Source of the DNA: Phascolarctos cinereus
Lineage: Eukaryota > Chordata > Mammalia > Diprotodontia > Phascolarctidae
Assembly (NCBI RefSeq): GCF_002099425.1
Contig: NW_018343969.1
Span: forward strand, 1,822,001 to 1,886,000
Direction of reading: 5' to 3'
DNA length: 64,000 nt
The position numbers were made by a program, and so were the translations under genes. The notes under the pieces are model-generated. The model ran no database searches. It saw only the letters and a program-made list of their open reading frames with translations, and was not told where the DNA came from. Below, piece by piece: positions 46,589 to 57,850 of the stretch; position 1 is the stretch's first letter; each line of letters begins with the position of its first letter.

Positions 46589-47025
46589 GAGGAAGCTAGG
46601 TGGCGCAATGGAAATACTTGGCCTAGAGCAGCAGTAAGAAACCTTCAGCCTTGAGGTCACACAGCCTTCTAGGTCCTTGGGTACAACCTTTTAACTGAGT
46701 CCAAGTTTTACAGAACAAAGCCTTTTATTAAGGGGACTTGTTATGTTAAATTTGGATTCAGTCAAAGGGCCGCACTTGAGGACCTAGAGACCACATGTGG
46801 CCTGGACACAGATTCCCCACCTCGATTCTAGAGTTAGGCAAATCTGCTTTAAATTGAGCCTCAGATACTTATTAGCTGTGTGACCCTGAACAAGTAATTA
46901 AACCTCTGTCTGCCTCAGTTTCTTCAACTGTAAAATGGGGTCCAGGGTTGTTGTGAGAATCAAATGAGATATTTGCAAAACACTGAATAAAGTATCTGGC
47001 AAATACTAGGTGTGTAATAAAAGCT
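46589..47025 (+). mobile_element. SINE split by a MITE
   Basis: Head GGAAGCTAGGTGGCGCAATG at 46591, then the MITE, then the body from 46834 (CTGTGTGACCCTGAACAAGT, CAGTTTCTTCAACTGTAAAA, TTGTTGTGAGAATCAAATGA). The 3' part is of the MIR-like type rather than the MAR1 type. Confidence 0.8.
46629..46825 (+). mobile_element. hAT-like MITE, family A, copy 2
   Basis: Left end CAGCAGTAAGAAACCTTCAG, right end GATTCCCCACC, interior AAAGGGCCGCACTTGAGGAC shared with the copy at 12049. The flanks GCCTAGAG (46621-46628) and TTCTAGAG (46826-46833) fit an 8-bp target duplication with two changes, as expected for hAT elements. Confidence 0.75.
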
Positions 47026-47149
47026 TCGTCCCTTTTCCTTCCCTTTTTTAACTTTTTATTTCACTATTTTTATTTTCAAAGTATCGCATAGAATTACTTT
47101 TTTAAAAAAAATATGCTTTTTTTCTCTTTTAATTCAAATTGAATTACAT

Positions 47150-47275
47150 CTGTGATGTACCTGTGTGAGCAAGTCACTTAACTGCCCTGTGCCTGAATTT
47201 CTTCTCTGTAAAGGAAGGGATCAGACTATCTGGCTTTCTGGCTCCCTTTCAGCTCTAGATGTATGAACTTAGGAT
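47150..47275 (+). mobile_element. MIR-type SINE, forward
   Basis: GAGCAAGTCACTTAACTGCC, CTGAATTTCTTCTCTGTAAA, TCCCTTTCAGCTCTAGATGT. Confidence 0.8.
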
Positions 47276-48584
47276 CTTAAGTACCTAATTAAGGTTTGCT
47301 GTGCTTTCCTGTAGACTAGGGGAAACATCATAAAGTAGTGTAATTTATCTTCTGGGGGCAAAAAAAAAGAGAACACAAAAGCTTCCCCTAGTGTCTTGGT
47401 TTACGCTGTGGAAACTAAGTACTCTTATAAATGAATATAGAAGTACGCCTTGTAAAAATTAAGGAAGTGTGTTTAGTCACATATACTAGTTTTCCTACGA
47501 ATTAAGTCCAAAAGCATTTGGCAAGTGTCTCTAGCCTAAAATTTTATAGTCTTCTACCATATATGAGCTCCATATGCTGGGAGTGCACTGAACAGCTTTA
47601 TTTAGAAAGAAGCTCAATCCAGTACAGAAGAAAACAATAAAATTCAGTTATATCACAGGGAGCTAATAGACTCGATTCATTCGTCATGGAATTACTATTG
47701 TCCACACAGGCGCATGAGCATTAAACTCAGTTGTGTTTTGTTGGGACTTGGAGTATGAACAGTCTCTTTCTTTCTTTGGAAAAGTTGTTTTATTAATATT
47801 ATTTTTGAAGAATGGGCAGTATTTTCAGTGTGTTCAGAAATATAAAGAAAGACATATGTTCTTCACAGATTAAGTATACAAAGTAAATAAAGTATAAAGC
47901 ACCATTTCCAAAAGGTTAAATGCTAATATGCTTTAAGTGCTTTTGCTATCACCTCCAATTCTCTCTTCTTGGTGACTTTTGCCAAATTTTTCTCACTGTA
48001 GAAGTGAGAAATGATGGAAATATCTGTTAGAGTCTGGGATCTTTGGTAAAGGGGGCACATCTATGTGTCTAAGGCAGGAGGGGTCTGTACCTGCCTGCAG
48101 CAGCTATTTAGGCTCACATGTATTTAGGAAGTTTCAGGATATTTGTTGGTGTTGGAGGTATGGTATATAAGGAGTTTGGATGTTTGGTGGTTAAGGGAGA
48201 CACTGGGCAAATGAGAATGTACGTGAACAGTAGGGTTGAGTTCTAGTGCCCTTCCCATAAAGCAATGCTGTATCACAGAACCATGACAAGAAAGGCCTAT
48301 CAGAATGGGTAAGCAAATGGAAACCTTCTGATGTACCTATGGTGTCTGTAAAGGAGAAGAGTGTACCCCTAGTGCACCTGGGAATCCAAAGCATCCAAAT
48401 GTGAGTCAAGAATTCCTCAAGAGTTCATTAATTCTCTTTCCTACAACTTAATAGGCCTGAGGAAAAGGAGGGTACACTACTGCCTCTCCCCTTTCCACCT
48501 CCCCTACCTCTTGTTGCTATTTTAATTTGGAACCAGAAAGCATTCACCTACTTAATTTCTCCCCGTTTATTTACTTTTTAAAAA
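47276..48584. other. Intron, nothing recognised
   Basis: No named repeat; no exon-like stretch. Confidence 0.5.
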
Positions 48585-49495
48585 AAAAAGTTATTTATTT
48601 TTAATATTCATTTAAAAATAAAAGTTGAATTCCAAATTTGGTCCCTCCTTCCAGTCCCTCCCTCACCCACTGAGAAGACAATGTGATATCAATTATACAT
48701 GTGAAATCATGCAAAACAAATTTCATATTAGCCGTGTTGCAAAAAAGAAAAGGCAAGGAAAAACAAAAGAAAGTGAAAAAAAAATTATACTTCAATTTGT
48801 ACTCAGAGCTCATCAGTGCTCTCTCTGGATATACATCATGATTTTTATCATGGATCCTTTGGAATTGTCTTGGATCTCTGTATTGCTGAGAATAGCTGTC
48901 ATTCATGGCTAATCATTGTTAAAATATTGTCGCAACTACATATACTACTCTGGTTTTTCTCACTTCATTTTGCATAAGTTCATATATGTCTCCCAGGTTT
49001 TCCTGAAACTATCCTGCTCCTCATTTTTTTTTTGGCAATTGGGGGTAAGTGACTTGCCCAGGATCACACAACTAGTAAGTGTCAAGTGTTTGGTCTGAGG
49101 CCACATTTGAACTCAGGTCCTCATGAATTCAGGGCTGGTGCTCTATCCACTGCACTACCTAGCTGCCCTATGCTCCTCATTTCTTATAGCACAATAGTAT
49201 TCCATAACAATCATATACCATAACTTGTTCAGCCATTCCTCAATTGATGGGCATTCCCTCAATGTCCAATTCTTTGCAACCAAACTGCTATAAATATGTT
49301 CATACATATAGGTCTTTTCCCTTTTTCTTTGATCTCTTTGAAATACAAACTCAGTAATGTTATTGATGGATCAAAAGGTATGTACAGTTTTATAGCTCTT
49401 TGGGTATAGTTCCAAATTGTTTTCCAGAAGAGTTGGACCAATTTGCAACTCCACCCTATTGATTTTGGACAGCACAGACTTCAAATTTCAGTAAT
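48585..49495 (-). mobile_element. Marsupial L1 3' end, reverse
   Basis: Poly-A/T start, TGAATTCCAAATTTGGTCCC, TCCCTCACCCACTGAGAAGA, ATGCAAAACAAATTTCATAT, then after a SINE insertion TAGCACAATAGTATTCCATA, CATTCCTCAATTGATGGGCA and GAGTTGGACCAATTTGCAAC. Confidence 0.78.
49034..49170 (-). mobile_element. Marsupial SINE, reverse, nested in L1
   Basis: GTAAGTGACTTGCCCAGGAT, TTTGAACTCAGGTCCTCATG, CTCTATCCACTGCACTACCT and AGCTGCCC. The L1 words GCTCCTCATTT (49014 and about 49171) on both sides look like a target duplication. Confidence 0.88.
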
Positions 49496-49714
49496 TTTTA
49501 GCGAAATTCTACTTGGACAATATCACTATATGCAGTGCAAAATGTGGAATTCAGAGAGTAACAACAAATGTTCTTTATCTCAGTTTTCTGAGTATTTGAA
49601 ATAAAACTTTTTTCATGAGATGATTGCTAAAATTTCCATTTCTATACGCTGCTAGGTTGACCTTTAGGTAGTATTGAGGCCGTCATGTGAAAAATTGAGA
49701 AACAATATATTAGA

Positions 49715-49880
49715 CAGCATGGAATAGTAGAAAGAACACTGAATGAAGCATCAAAATAACCCATGTTCTGGTCCTGACTGCCACTTCCTCACTATTGGAC
49801 TTTTGTCAAAACTTTCCTTCCTTATCCATCAAGGAGGGGTCTGTTGGATCATATTTTCTAAAAAGTTAGTTCTAGATCTA
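49715..49880 (+). mobile_element. MIR-type SINE, forward
   Basis: AGACAGCATGGAATAGTAGA, GGTCCTGACTGCCACTTCCT. Confidence 0.75.
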
Positions 49881-51109
49881 ACATTCTTTGTTCTCCTATT
49901 TGCTTTCATCTAAAGTTTTTGGTTAATTCAGGCAAAAATATGTATTTTGCCACAATACTTTAGCTCAAACTATAGAAATACTCATTATTTTTTTAGATCC
50001 ATCAACATTGTGTATCATATTACCATTTGACTAAGATGAATGGGAATTTGTTACTGATGTGGAAAGAGTTAAAAGAAAAACAAAACTACTAAAATGAGAA
50101 TTGATTGTAAGTTTAAAATGTCAGTAGATATCCTTTAGTGCCATGTACATTTATCCCATGATATCCACTGATGAAAGATATGATGAGGCAGAGTACTGTC
50201 ACTGTCATTTTTTTGACAATGAAACAAGTTAAGCAATTAAGATTATGAATCAAATCAAATTAACTGGATACAGCTGTATGACACTGAATGCATGACCAAA
50301 TGGCAGATGGTAACTTCTATTTTTTTAATGGTCACTTCCCTAAAAGTTAGTTGAATGCCTGATGACATATAAACTTGGATTTCTGTACATCATTAGTCAT
50401 TTATTTCAACACTTTTTCATGTTTGTGATAGAGAACTACTCAGTTGATAAGTAAAAAGATTTTTTCCATGCCTTTTAAAAGTATGTTCATAAGTTAAAAA
50501 AGAAAAAAAGAAAGCTTTCTTAACATGATAAAAACATGATTGTATTAAAATGTCCTCCTATGAAAGATAAAATCTTTTTAAGAATGATTTTTGGAATGCA
50601 TTCATGTACAATTGTCTGATGCATGCGCAGAATCATAGTGCATATGCAATTGAACTTTAAAGAAAAATGCTCTTCTGTCAACAGTATATTTTGTTAAAAA
50701 GGTATGATTTCAATTAATATGAAGTTTTTTTATGTATAACAAATTATCTTTATTGAAGTGCTTGAATTAAGATCCTATTTTTATGCCTCTTCCAGAAATA
50801 GAGGTGACCATAAGTGATAAAAATAAAGAGAGTAAATTCTAGAGAGCTCTACCAACTTGGAAAAGCTTTGAGTACATGCCTAGTCATAGACTCTGTCCCT
50901 GACATTCAAGGATCTAAGCTCAGAAAAGATCATCACCAGAATGTTAACTACTTAATGAGTAACTTTTTGGGTCACTGTATCTCAAAAACAGTCTGCTAAG
51001 CTATTAAAGAGATTGCAATATGAAGTAATGGAAGAAGTGCCCATAATGATAAAATTCATAGATCTTTGAAGAATCTATGTTTGAAGATCTTTGTTTCATG
51101 GTAATGTTC
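49881..51109. other. Intron, nothing recognised
   Basis: AT-rich with no named repeat. Confidence 0.5.
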
Positions 51110-51260
51110 TAAGGCTAGATTTGAACTCATTTTCCTGACTCAAGGCTCAGTGCTCTATCCACTGCACCAACTAACTGACTCTAAGATCTGTATTTTACAA
51201 AAATAACTTTGGCAGCCATGTGGAAGATGGATTGGAATGAGGAGAGATTTGAGAGATTTA
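51110..51260 (-). repeat. SINE/L2 composite, related to 53160-53345
   Basis: A reverse SINE end (CTCAGTGCTCTATCCACTGC) joined through ATCTGTATTTTACA to a reverse L2 piece (GGAAGATGGATTGGAATGAG). The same junction occurs at 53190-53345. Confidence 0.7.
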
Positions 51261-51289
51261 TGTTTGCAAAAAAAAAGATTTTATAGGAT

Positions 51290-51480
51290 TACAGAGTTAG
51301 AGGTGGAAGGGACCTGAGATGCCATCTAGTTCTGCCTCCTCTTTTTACAGATAAAAAAACTAAGGCAATTAGGGTTAGGGTTAGGGTTAGACGGGGGGCA
51401 GAATGGAGATTCCAACCTCGATCCTCTAACTCCAAATTTACTGCTTTTTCTATTGTAACACCCTACTTGCTCAAATCTTA
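51290..51480 (-). mobile_element. MIR-type SINE, reverse, with telomere-like insert
   Basis: GGACCTGAGATGCCATCTAG, CAGATAAAAAAACTAAGGCA, then the TTAGGG tract, then GATTCCAACCTCGATCCTCT and ACTCCAAATTTACTGC. Confidence 0.75.
51369..51390 (+). repeat. Interstitial telomere repeat, (TTAGGG)3 plus TTAG
   Basis: 22 bases of exact vertebrate telomere repeat inside a MIR copy, replacing part of the CORE region. Confidence 0.93.
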
Positions 51481-51959
51481 AAAGTCCTGAAAGGCCACAG
51501 AAAGTGAAAGTTAGAAATTTAAGAAACTTGAACATTCATTTTGTCTCCTAGTGGAGGAATGGAGTTTCATTTAGTGTTTCTCCTAGGTTTTAGAGTCAAT
51601 GGAACTTCCAGATTGTCCTTTGATAAGAGGCCCTGAAGTCCAGTGGAAATGCATCTGTGGTTTTATATCAAGACTTATTTAGAAACATGATTTGGATAGG
51701 AGAGCCTAATCATTTGAACAAAAGGGGCTTACTAATTTTAGAGGAGTAAAATAGGCAGCTACTTAACCTTGGCTCCATCACTGGTTAAATGCTCATTTAT
51801 ACATCTAGCACATACAATAGATCAATGAGCAAAATTCATTTTAAACTGCATGTAGTCTTATTGTCAAAGTTTCTATCTATAAAATATAGATTATCAAATT
51901 ACTTCGCATTTAAAATAGCAAACAACAAGCTATTGGGAAGCATAAAGAAGGATACATGG
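51481..51959. other. Intron, nothing recognised
   Basis: No named repeat or exon. Confidence 0.5.
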
Positions 51960-52490
51960 AGAGATCAATCAGAAAGCATTTATTAAGTACTTAACCATGT
52001 GACTGTGTTCTAAATGCTAGTGACACAAAGAAAAGGAGATTACATTCTAATGGAGGATACAACTTGTAAATAACTGAGTACATACACAATAAATATGGAA
52101 GAGATGGAAGGTCATCTCAGAGAGGAAGTCATCAGCAACTGAGGAGACTGGGATAGATCTTCTGCATATGGCAGAATTTAATCTGATTTTGAAGGAAGCC
52201 AGAGCAACTAAGGAACGAAGAAGACAGCGGGTATTTCAGTCACAGGGAAAGGCCAGTACAACTGCAGAGTATATAAAATCGAGTGTCATGCTAGAGGACT
52301 AGTAAGTAGGCTAGTGTATATGGTTCATAGAGTTTTGGAAGGAGAGTTAAGTGCAAAAAGACTGGAAAAGTAGGAAAGGGTCAGGTTAAAAAGAGCTTTA
52401 AATGCCAGATACAGGAATTTGTATTTCATCCTGGAGATAATAAGTATCTGTTGGAGTTTATTGAGAACTAACAATAATAACAGATAGAAT

Positions 52491-52662
52491 GTGTGTGTGT
52501 GTATGTATGTATATATGTATATATACACACACATATACACACCTATATATGTATATATAGATATGTGTATGTATATGTACATATGTATGTATATGTGTAT
52601 ATAGTCACAATACATACACGTATATACATAAACACACACATACATACACATTCATACACACG

Positions 52663-52702
<40 letters not shown>
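52491..52702. repeat. Complex TG/TATG/CA microsatellite
   Basis: Mixed TGTG, TATG, ACAC and TATA runs ending in about 19 TG units. Open frames on both strands through it are artefacts. Confidence 0.95.
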
Positions 52703-52703
<1 letters not shown>

Positions 52704-52708
52704 TTACA

Positions 52709-52975
52709 TGGGGCAGCTAGGTGGTGCAGCGGATAAAGTGCTGGGCCTGCAGCCAGGAAGACTCATCTTCCTGAGTTTAAATTTGGCCTCAGACACTTAC
52801 TAACTGTGTGACCCTGGGCAAGTCATTTAACACTATTTGCCTCATTTTCCTCATTGGTAAAATGAGCTGGAGAAGGAAATGACAAGGCACTCCAGTATCT
52901 TTGCCAAGAAAAGCCCAAATGAGGTCACAGAGAATCAGACACAACTGAAAACAATGGAACAATAACAATAACAAA
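52709..52975 (+). mobile_element. Marsupial SINE (MAR1/SINE1 type), full length
   Basis: GGGGCAGCTAGGTGGTGCAG start, GTGTGACCCTGGGCAAGTCA core, GTATCTTTGCCAAGAAAAGC and an end of AATCAGACACAACTGAAAAC. Confidence 0.92.
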
Positions 52976-53004
52976 ACATTTATATGGCAAGCCTGCTATG
53001 ACAA

Positions 53005-53235
53005 TCTACTAAGGTGCTAAGCACTTTATAGATATTATCTGATTTGATCCTCACAACAACCCTGGGAGGTAGATGCTATTATTATTATTACCATTTTATT
53101 GATGAGAAAATCGAGGCAAATGGAGGTTAATTGAATTGCCCAAGGTCACAACAGCTAGAGTTTAAAGCCAAATTTAAACTCAGATTTTCCCCACTCATGG
53201 CTCAGTGCTCTATCCACTGTACCAGGTAGCTGACT
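53005..53235 (-). mobile_element. MIR-type SINE, reverse
   Basis: CTAAGCACTTTATAGATATT, GATCCTCACAACAACCCTGG, TTGATGAGAAAATCGAGGCA, CCAAGGTCACAACAGCTAGA. Confidence 0.85.
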
Positions 53236-53560
53236 CCAACATCTGTATTAAAAAACAAAATAAAACAAAACAAAAACAAACAAAGAAAAAAAACCTTTTG
53301 GCAGCCGTGTGGAAGATAGATTGGAATGAGGAGAGATTTGAGTCAGGGAGACCAGCTTGAAGACTTTAGTGATATCACAGAGCAGTGTATAGAGCAGTGA
53401 GAAAGGCCTAAACTAAGGGGGTACTTCTGTGAGTGAGTGGAGAGAAAGGAACAGAACCTAAAAGAATGTTAAGGAAGGTAGCATATTTGGCAGTAGATTG
53501 AATTGGACAAGCAATGGTGTCTATTATTATGATGGATTCAACTGTAAAAATATTGCTTTC

Positions 53561-54214
53561 TCCACTTTGTCTCATTTCCAGAATCTACAATAGTATGATT
53601 TGGGTCCAGGCCTTAAGAGTGGAGTGGGTCTGAAGAATCTTCTAAAATCTAGAATAGCCTCAGAAAACCTGTCCTAGTCAAATGTTATCCCTAGATGGAA
53701 GAACTAAATGCCAACCTAGAGAAAGACAATATAACCAAAAGAGCCAGGCCTGTAATTAAATACATATTTAAATATTTACTATAGGTACAGGCTTTAAGGG
53801 AGGAGATTAGATTACTTGTCCTTCCTGCTTCACAAGGATGTTGTTAGGATCAACTGAAACTAACAGATGTAAAAGTTATTTGGAGAGAACATGTCATATA
53901 AATTCAAAGTATTATTATCATTAATCCCTGTAGAAAGATTTTTCTCTATTTATGCTTCCTTCTTTTTAAAAATTCAAACTTTCAAATTTCCTTTGATAAG
54001 AACTCCCTAAAAGTAATAGATATATTTTATGAACAGATGGCATAGTTATATATGTCTATATTTTATAGATGTACATACATATGTATTTACATAAACATGT
54101 ATGTATTTGTGTGTGTACACACATATACACACATATTGGAAGGGTAAGTTGTTGATGTTGTCTAGATAAAAGTGTGAAGAGGATCGGAAAGTTGCCCTTT
54201 ACAAATTATTTTTA
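53561..54214. other. Intron, nothing recognised
   Basis: TATG-rich stretch at 54040-54135; otherwise nothing named. Confidence 0.5.
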
Positions 54215-54475
54215 TTGTTGTTGTCCAGTCATTTCAGTAATGTCCAACTCTTTGTGACCTCATTTGGGTTTTTCTTGCTAAAGATACTTGAGTGGTTTGT
54301 CATTTCCTTCTCCAGTTCATTTTACAGATAAGGGAATGGAGACGAACAGGGTTAAGTGACTTGCCCAGGGCCACACAACTACTAAGTGTCTAATATTGGA
54401 TTTGAACTCAGAAACATGAGACTTTCGATGCCAGACCTGGCCCTCTATTCACCCACCTAGCTGCCCCCCTAAAGA
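54215..54475 (-). mobile_element. Marsupial SINE (MAR1/SINE1 type), reverse, full length
   Basis: TTGTTGTTGTCCAGTCATTT, CTCTTTGTGACCTCATTTGG, TGACTTGCCCAGGGCCACAC and CACCCACCTAGCTGCCCCC. Confidence 0.92.
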
Positions 54476-54489
54476 TTATATCTGGAATC

Positions 54490-54665
54490 ATAAAGATTAT
54501 TCAGTTGTGTAAATTCTCATTACCAATGCTTGGAGAGTTATGTAGAGGTGCTGAGAGATTAAATGATTTGACCATAGGCATATTATTGGTATTGGAGGGA
54601 GAATTTGAACTCAGGTCTTTCTTATTACAAAGCCAGCTTTTATCCAATATACTATGTGGTCATTT
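54490..54665 (-). mobile_element. MIR-type SINE, reverse
   Basis: AGATTAAATGATTTGACCAT, GAATTTGAACTCAGGTCTTT, TATCCAATATACTATGTGGT. Confidence 0.7.
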
Positions 54666-56007
54666 TTGGCAAGCTCATAATTGTTCCTAAATTAAAACAG
54701 TAGTGACTTCACTATACACATCTACCCCACATGTACACTTGATATACATGTGTATATATGTATGTATGTATAATATATATATGTACAATGCACAAAAATA
54801 ATGTATATATGTAATGATATCTACATATGTGTTTTATATTTATATTTCTATTAATATAGTTGCTGTACTACTTGACTTTATTTACATGTGATTTGTAGCT
54901 ACCACCTTGCTGCAGGGGCAAGATTTGGTTTCTCAAGAATGTTAAAAACTATACTTCTGAGCACATTACCAGATCCTTCTTAGGGTGGCCCCCTTCTTTA
55001 GTGTGTTGAAATAGATTATTAACTCTTAAAATCACATGCAGCTTCACTTTTCCATTTGTAATCCCAACACCTCACAAAATGTCTAGCACATAATAGATAA
55101 TTAATAATATAAATGCTTGTTGGTTGTTCTCCCTGCTTCTTTATCAGAGCTAAAGTCCAGGGCCACTGGCTATACATTGGTGGTATTATTTCCATATGAC
55201 TTTGTTTTGGGTAGAGGTATCATTTCCAGATGAGCTGAGAAGGAATTTGGCTGATTTAATGGCTGAACCATATTGTCACCAGCTCAGTCTATTAAGCACT
55301 TGCGATTGCAGGGCACTGCTTAGTTTAAAAGGGAGTGACAAATGAGTGGTTGATCTGTTGTGTACCATGAAACAATTGGCACTGTCAGTATTTATTCTCA
55401 TCTCTTGGTCTTCCTTTGTCCAGACATGCCCAGTTCTTACATTGTAAACTATAATGTAGAGTCATACAATGCTTTATTCTCTACCAGAAATTTCCAGTAA
55501 TCAGAATTGTTTTGCTTCATTAAAACTTAAAAAAAAAAAAGTAGTTTGATCTCCTGCCCTTAAAACAATCATCTTTTTGGCTTATTTCATCTGTAAAGTT
55601 TCATGTCAACTTTTCCTTTTCAGTTGTGAAAATCCGGCTTTGTATCTTATATTGCCTTAGAAAATGTCAACAAAGTTTGACAAAAACTTATGATATGCTA
55701 TGCTGCCATCTCCTGGTAAAAGTGGGAATTGTTTAGTCATAGACATTGGAAAACCTTGTTTAGAATTTTTTGCAACTGTCCATGTACCTGACCACTTCAG
55801 AGGGTAATTGGGTATTTTTACCTCTGACCTGTCCTGTCCTATAACATATATTTTGTGCATGTTTCCTGAAGAAGGAGAGAACAAGAGTAGAACTTTTGCA
55901 CTTGTAAACTTAACATCATCGCCTTGAATCATGAGAATGTTTTATTTGCCTTGAAGTTCAACTCTTACCCCCCAAAAGGTCATGATTATATAGTCTAATA
56001 TGAAAAT
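54666..56007. other. Intron, nothing recognised
   Basis: Includes a TATG-rich tract (54735-54800) and an L2-tail-like piece at 55040-55130 (CCCAACACCTCACAAAATGT). Confidence 0.45.
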
Positions 56008-56243
56008 TTTTAACTTAACATTCACAAGTCCATGGATAAATTTCTGAGGGTGGGTAACTTTCATGGGGGGGAACCCTAAATCTTTATTTTTGCTATTTTG
56101 ATTTCCATTGTAATCCTACGTATTTTCTGTATTTAAAAACTTCATTCTTAGAAGTCCATAGGACTCTCACTAGCCTGTCAAAGAGGTCCATGACTAAATA
56201 AATAAATTGATTGATTGATTGATTGATTGATTAAGAACCTCTG
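56008..56243. mobile_element. hAT-like MITE, family B, copy 3
   Basis: Interior TTTCCATTGTAATCCTACGT, CATTCTTAGAAGTCCATAGG and TGTCAAAGAGGTCCATGACT, right end GATTAAGAACCTCTG. A (TTGA)n tract at 56206-56232 has expanded just inside the right end. Confidence 0.65.
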
Positions 56244-56739
56244 ATCTAATTGGATAAACTGAGTTAGAATGTAAATTTAATAAATTATGCCTTACATCTC
56301 AAATTTTATTCTTATTTACAATTTATAAAAAGTTATTCCATTACAGCTCAAGCTCTGGCATGTTCTACCATTTTGGGAAAGTTTTGAGTATGGTCTCACA
56401 GAGTATGTTGGTTGCCTGAAGACCAGCTCAGCTAGATATGGAGAGGCTTATTACTAGTAGGTTGTCTCCTGGGAGGTGATGAATTCTCTGGCAGTAGAAG
56501 CCATGAAACAAGGAAAAATACAAAACTGTTCTCAGTTTTCTGTGGATCCGTTTTGCTTCTGCAGTACAGGTGTTGGAATGGCAGAAAAGGGAACATAGAA
56601 TGTATGGAATCAGAATTTTTAAACAATCTTTAAACATTGATGCAACTGTTGCTCATCTTAATCCTTATGCTTTTCCAATGACCTCCAGTGGGCACTGAAG
56701 GGCCTAAACCATCTCACTGTTGATATCCTTTTTATAGCT
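56244..56739. other. Intron, nothing recognised
   Basis: May contain the decayed 5' part of the RTE fragment to its right. Confidence 0.4.
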
Positions 56740-57060
56740 ATTATAAATGAAACCAGAACCCACATGGACGTTGTGACTAAATAGAGGGATGGCTCACAGA
56801 TTCTTACTGGAAAGGCAAACAAAGGAGTTGGGGGAATTAGTTTGATTTGAGCCCAAAGGCAACAAGAAACATTACCATCACTTGATCATCTTGTCTGAAG
56901 GTCATCAGACCACACCATGAAGATAATTCTATCTTTCGCAGAGGATGAAGTGATGGAAAAATTCTATGAAGAATTCAATGAGTTCCTCTAAATCAAATTA
57001 GCATTTACATGATATGAAGACTCCAATGTGAAGGTGGACATAACCATTTTTAAGAACACA
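56740..57060 (+). mobile_element. RTE/BovB-clade LINE fragment, endonuclease part
   Basis: About 56800-56850 reads LLGKANKGVGGISLI, like the GxANxxVGGxGFxV block of RTE endonucleases. 56920-56990 reads MKIILSF, AEDEVMEKFYEEFNEFL, equivalent to VYAPTSxAxEDEVEKFYEEL. A decayed GDFNAKVG equivalent (YEDSNVKVD) follows at about 57020. Stops present; both ends truncated. Confidence 0.7.
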
Positions 57061-57319
57061 ATTTTTCTCTATAATGGTTCATAATTAGGAAAGGAAACAG
57101 GCTAAAGATTATATATAACATTAACTATTATAAATATCTGAGGCATGATGTAAACCCAGGTCTTCCTGACTCCAATTCTTGCACTTGTTTCTCTTGATTC
57201 ATTCTTAGTATAATACTTTGGTGGGATTCATTAATTCATTCATTCCTTGTTCATTCTTTCATCCATCTGTGCAGCCATTCATCTATCAATTCATTCAGAA
57301 CATATGTCTGAACACCTTT

Positions 57320-57850
57320 ATTTTGCCCATCACTGGGATAAGGGCTAAAGGAGATGGGGTGAGGGATTAGTTAGAGTCATAGATGAATCTGAGGTTTGGG
57401 GAGTGGGTACCTAGGATAATAATGTTATTATGAACAAAGGGAAAAAAAAGCAAAAAGGAATTTTTTTTTGAGAAGAGGGGAAGGTTTTAGAAAGGAAGAT
57501 AATTCAATTTCATTGTTAGCAAAGTTGAATATCTAGGTGATCATATTCAGCAGATAATTGTGTAAGGCTGTGGATCAAAGTCCCTTTGAAATTTTCAGTG
57601 GCAATACCTAAGAATGAAGAGGCCAGGAATGGGGCTGAGAATATACTAGAGAGAATGTCCTTGCTCCTTGGATTTAGATTCTGTCTGGGGAATAAGGAAT
57701 GAATAGATGGTGAGGAAGAAAAAGTAACAAATTTAAACTACTTTTTCTAGCTATTTATTAGTGAAGAGGAGGAGAAAGTGAGGTTAATAGTTGGAAAGAA
57801 AGGCAGATGTTTTTAGGCAGAGAAGGAGGAGCCAGTAGAGATTACTTTGA
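57320..57850 (-). mobile_element. Probable L2 fragment, reverse
   Basis: TTGAATATCTAGGTGATCAT and TGTGGATCAAAG fit the reverse L2 segment around the LDISNWM and YADD region, but the match is weak. Confidence 0.4.

Larger units (their letters stand above)
51960..53560 (-). mobile_element. L2 3' part, reverse, interrupted
   Basis: Tail at 51960-52100 (GCATTTATTAAGTACTTAAC, TCTAATGGAGGATACAAC), body to 52480 (AGAGCTTTAAATGCCAGATA, GGAGTTTATTGAGAAC). Then come a microsatellite, a SINE and a MIR, and L2 resumes at about 53295 (TTGGCAGCCGTGTGGAAGAT, TCAGGGAGACCAGC). The order shows the other elements landed in or grew inside an older L2. Confidence 0.75.

Noticed and set aside
52325-52720. Long frames with repeated Tyr-Val-Cys and His-Thr
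   Set aside because: Produced by the TG/CA microsatellite.
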